Shown here piece after piece: positions 61,206 to 64,000 of a stretch of DNA of 64,000 nt. This stretch comes from Chamaea fasciata (taxonomy: Eukaryota > Chordata > Aves > Passeriformes > Sylviidae). The notes beneath the pieces are model-generated. The model ran no database searches and was not told the origin of the DNA. It saw only the letters and a list, made by a program, of their open reading frames with translations. The stretch is from NCBI GenBank assembly GCA_029207755.1, contig JARCOQ010000003.1, positions 93,140,646 to 93,204,645 on the forward strand, read 5' to 3'. Numbering within the stretch: the first letter of the stretch is position 1; the number at the start of each line of letters is the position of its first letter. The position numbers were made by a program, and so were the translations under genes.

Positions 61206-64000
61206 TCTGGGCACTACTTTCTTGGGCAATAAAAACGTGGACACAAGCTCTGTACGGAAAATTACTACAGACTGAAAATTGGAGATCACAGTGCAAATTC
61301 CTGTCCTTACATCCTTTTCTAGGCACCTGTTTTGGGCAACTGTGGAAGAAAGAATACTGGGTTGAAAGCATTTTGGATTGACCCAGCACGTCTGTCTTTA
61401 TATTCATTATTATGAGCTTATTATTCTTTCTTTTTTATCACTTTTAGCTGTTATTTGTATTACCACAGTGCTTTTGATCAGCTATGCAGTTCTAAACAAA
61501 GAGAATCAGGGCCAAGTATAACTTCTGAACATTTTCTGCCTGTCCTCAGCCAAAATCAGGTCTCTCTTTTGTATGTTTTTGTGTCTTATTTCACTTTATT
61601 CACATGAAACCTTGCCTGGCAGTGGTTTAATAATCAAAGACTGTTGGTTTTACTGTACTTATCACAGGTTAAATGCCAAAAATCCTACACCTAATCATCT
61701 GCCTGAAATATGACTTCAGAGAAATAAAAGTCTAAATGGACCATTTTCTGCTAAAATAAAAGAGAAAGTATAAACTTCTTAATCTCCTCTTAATATTTTA
61801 AATTAATGCAGACATTTTTTTAATTTTACTAAATGAATCTACTGCATTTAAACTCTACATTAAAATATTTTTTCTGTAATGCTAATCAAAATGGTGATTA
61901 TCAAACAGTACTGTGTTTGCCTGGGGTAATTTTTTTTATAAGAAATGTAATATTTTCTATTCAAATACACCAGCTGTTCAAATTTTCTTCAATAAAGTGA
62001 TATCTAAAGAAAGGATGATGTACTTTCTTCTAATCTCTGCTTTTTATACTCTCACCCCATAATGAAAAATTCTTCTTAAAGTCAAAACTCTAGTGAAGTG
62101 GAATTCCATAGTGAACATTTTCTAAGGCTTATGAAAGCAAATAGAGAAAGAAAAGAAAAACCAATAAATTAATAGGGCACAGCCTCATTCCTTTTCTTAA
62201 TCGGAGGAGTAAAGACAGCATGAAAAGCATACATTTTCTCAAAATCTGAATATTAAAAGTGTATAATGACATCTAGTGACTTGCTGCACTTTCTCTCATG
62301 GTGCATGGCTTGCAACAGCCACAAGTCTACTATAACAGTCAAGAGTCAGGAACAAGCCTGGTTGTGACTGTTTAAAGAAGCGACAGAAGACAAATGTGAT
62401 TTGTTTGCCTGAAGTCTAAAGAAACCATTAACAAATTTGGGGGGGTTTAAATTATCAAGCATGACTTCACAGGGCTTCCAACACGAGAGCTGAGATCTTC
62501 TGTTCACTCTCAGTTCATAACCACTTTTTTAGCTGTTCACATAACTTCTCTGGTATTTGCAGCCTCCAATACACAAAAACTTGCAAGCAAACTCATGGCC
62601 TGTAAACTGCAGCTCTTTTGGAAAATACTCATTCTCTAATCAGATCCTGTTCAATTATTTTCTGCCAGAGGAGAAATCTCTTTCTTTAACAGAACTCACA
62701 GAAAAAGGGGTTTGGTGCCCCATCATAGATTTTCTCAGGCAGCTGCCCTGCTCGTCTTCTATATGCTACCAAGTTGCTATCAATTCTGCCATGCAATTCT
62801 CTTGTACCACCATTCCCTGCTCCATTTCAGCCAAAATAAGGTGTATTATCAAAGAATGTTTAAACAGCTCTAGGTAATTTATTCATATTTGCTTAAATTT
62901 ATAACTTGGAATGTGTCAAGGTCCACCAGTACAGGAAGAAAATGTACAACCCAGTAGAGAGTCCCCCTCCTAAGAGAGGCATACATATGCCTCTAATAGC
63001 TGGAGCCCAAGAATGGGCCTTTAGACTGAGCTGAGTAAGTTGTCCAGTCTACCTTTTCACTGAAATTAAGAGTTCCTGATTTCTCTGGTACAGAGAGAGT
63101 TTCTTTGAATAAGGTGAGTCAACAAATATGCTTTGAAATTATACTTTCTAATTCATCAAATGACTTTTAATTTGGCAACTGTATTGTTCAAGATCTCTCC
63201 CAATTAATTCCACCTACAACAGAAACATGACTTTCTTATTTCAGCCACATAGGAAGAATAATACAATCCTAAATCACATCTTAAAGCCAAACTGTAGATT
63301 GTCCAGGGACTGCAGCTGTAATTCTCTGTGATACCTCTCTTCCCCAGCTCAAGATCTCAGACTGAGACATTTCTATTGCTGGGATTTGTCTCCACTGTTT
63401 ATAATGCTTAATTCCATTCACTCTCAGAATCTCATCCTAGTCAATACTGCATTCACCCCCTTGTTTTAGTCTTCAAATTCTTGCCATTGAGGTTGTCCTT
63501 GTATACTGCCTTTTTCCTCTGTTCTAAATACTAGTTATGTAATCTTCCTGATTATCCAATGGCCATTGATTTTTTTTTTCCTCATTCAGCTATGGCCTGT
63601 CATATATCCACACTTGATAACAAAGAGACTGCTTTGACTCACCCTGACTAAAAAGCTTTACACAGGTTGAGGGTGTCGTTCTTCTTATCACAGTTCTAAA
63701 AAAAAAGTCAACAGTGGTTGGATTAAAATAAGCATCTTACATGAAGATTGCCAATATGTGGAAAGATTTATGAAGTCACCTGTAGACATAAAGTACTAAG
63801 ATGCCATTTAGGAGGTATAAACCAGCTGGAATGAGATTAAAAACATAGCAACATCTATATGAATACATCTAGGAATACTTCTGGTTTCTCATGTTCAAGG
63901 GTTCATTATGACTTTGCTCCTCTATATGATAAAGTCCAGGGAACATTCTTGTCTTCCCATTTTACCACATGCTCTGGATTCTACTGAAAGTCAGACATGT
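61206..64000. other. AT-rich stretch to the window end
   Basis: The only distinct structure is a perfect 9-bp-arm inverted repeat with a 2-base loop at 62975-62994 (AGAGGCATA / TATGCCTCT). A T10 run lies at about 63570. No gene or interspersed repeat is supported. Confidence 0.5.

Noticed and set aside
1..64000. tRNA, rRNA, snRNA or bacterial-type operons
   Set aside because: I saw no cloverleaf, no conserved rRNA words and no clustered same-strand genes. Repeats and splice-like signals are of vertebrate type.

Overview
The window looks like AT-rich, almost gene-free nuclear DNA from a bird, probably a neoavian or passerine. The evidence is the interspersed repeats. About a dozen 5'-truncated CR1 LINE fragments are present in both orientations, several ending in the typical CR1 tail (ATTCTATGAT-like). 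Three LTRs have TG...CA ends or LTR-like promoter and poly(A) signals and read like avian endogenous-retrovirus LTRs. No bacterial operon, rRNA, tRNA, CRISPR array or long intact reading frame is visible. The longest open frames are chance frames or lie inside repeats. Family names come from my recognition of the sequences, not from a search.

Layout. 1-5.6 kb: sparse DNA with one exon-like segment (410-476), a pure A36 tract (666-701) and a GC-rich interspersed repeat (1337-1962). 5.6-13 kb: a perfect 14-bp hairpin, old CR1 traces, a CR1 copy at 6803-7110, a large (AAT)n/(ATT)n palindrome, a long minus-strand CR1 (11982-12718), and an odd 50-codon minus-strand frame with its own AATAAA just upstream of that CR1. 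13-27 kb: mostly featureless, with exon-like pieces at 16986-17143 and 17551-17607 and a diverged CR1. 27.7-36 kb: four more CR1 copies and small tandem duplications. 36-44 kb: long A and T tracts and two CR1 fragments. 44.6-49 kb: the best gene evidence, two + strand exon-like segments (44652-44758 and 48789-48956, the latter with stop and poly(A) signal). 49.7-55 kb: an LTR cluster. 55-64 kb: one more exon-like segment (59367-59504) and a diverged CR1.

How it may fit together. The + strand segments 410-476, 17551-17607, 44652-44758 and 48789-48956 have compatible splice phases (1, 1-1, 1-0, 0-stop). The last two would encode a charged, coiled-coil-like C-terminus. A simple reading is that the first 49 kb are the last introns and 3' end of one + strand gene for a coiled-coil protein that I do not recognise. 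This is inference from splice signals and open frames only.

The most unusual structure is at 49741-50582. This is a solo LTR with a perfect 5-bp target-site duplication, interrupted by about 310 bp that are nearly identical to the non-LTR sequence at 47715-48023, about 2 kb upstream. I found no convincing new enzymatic or defence system.
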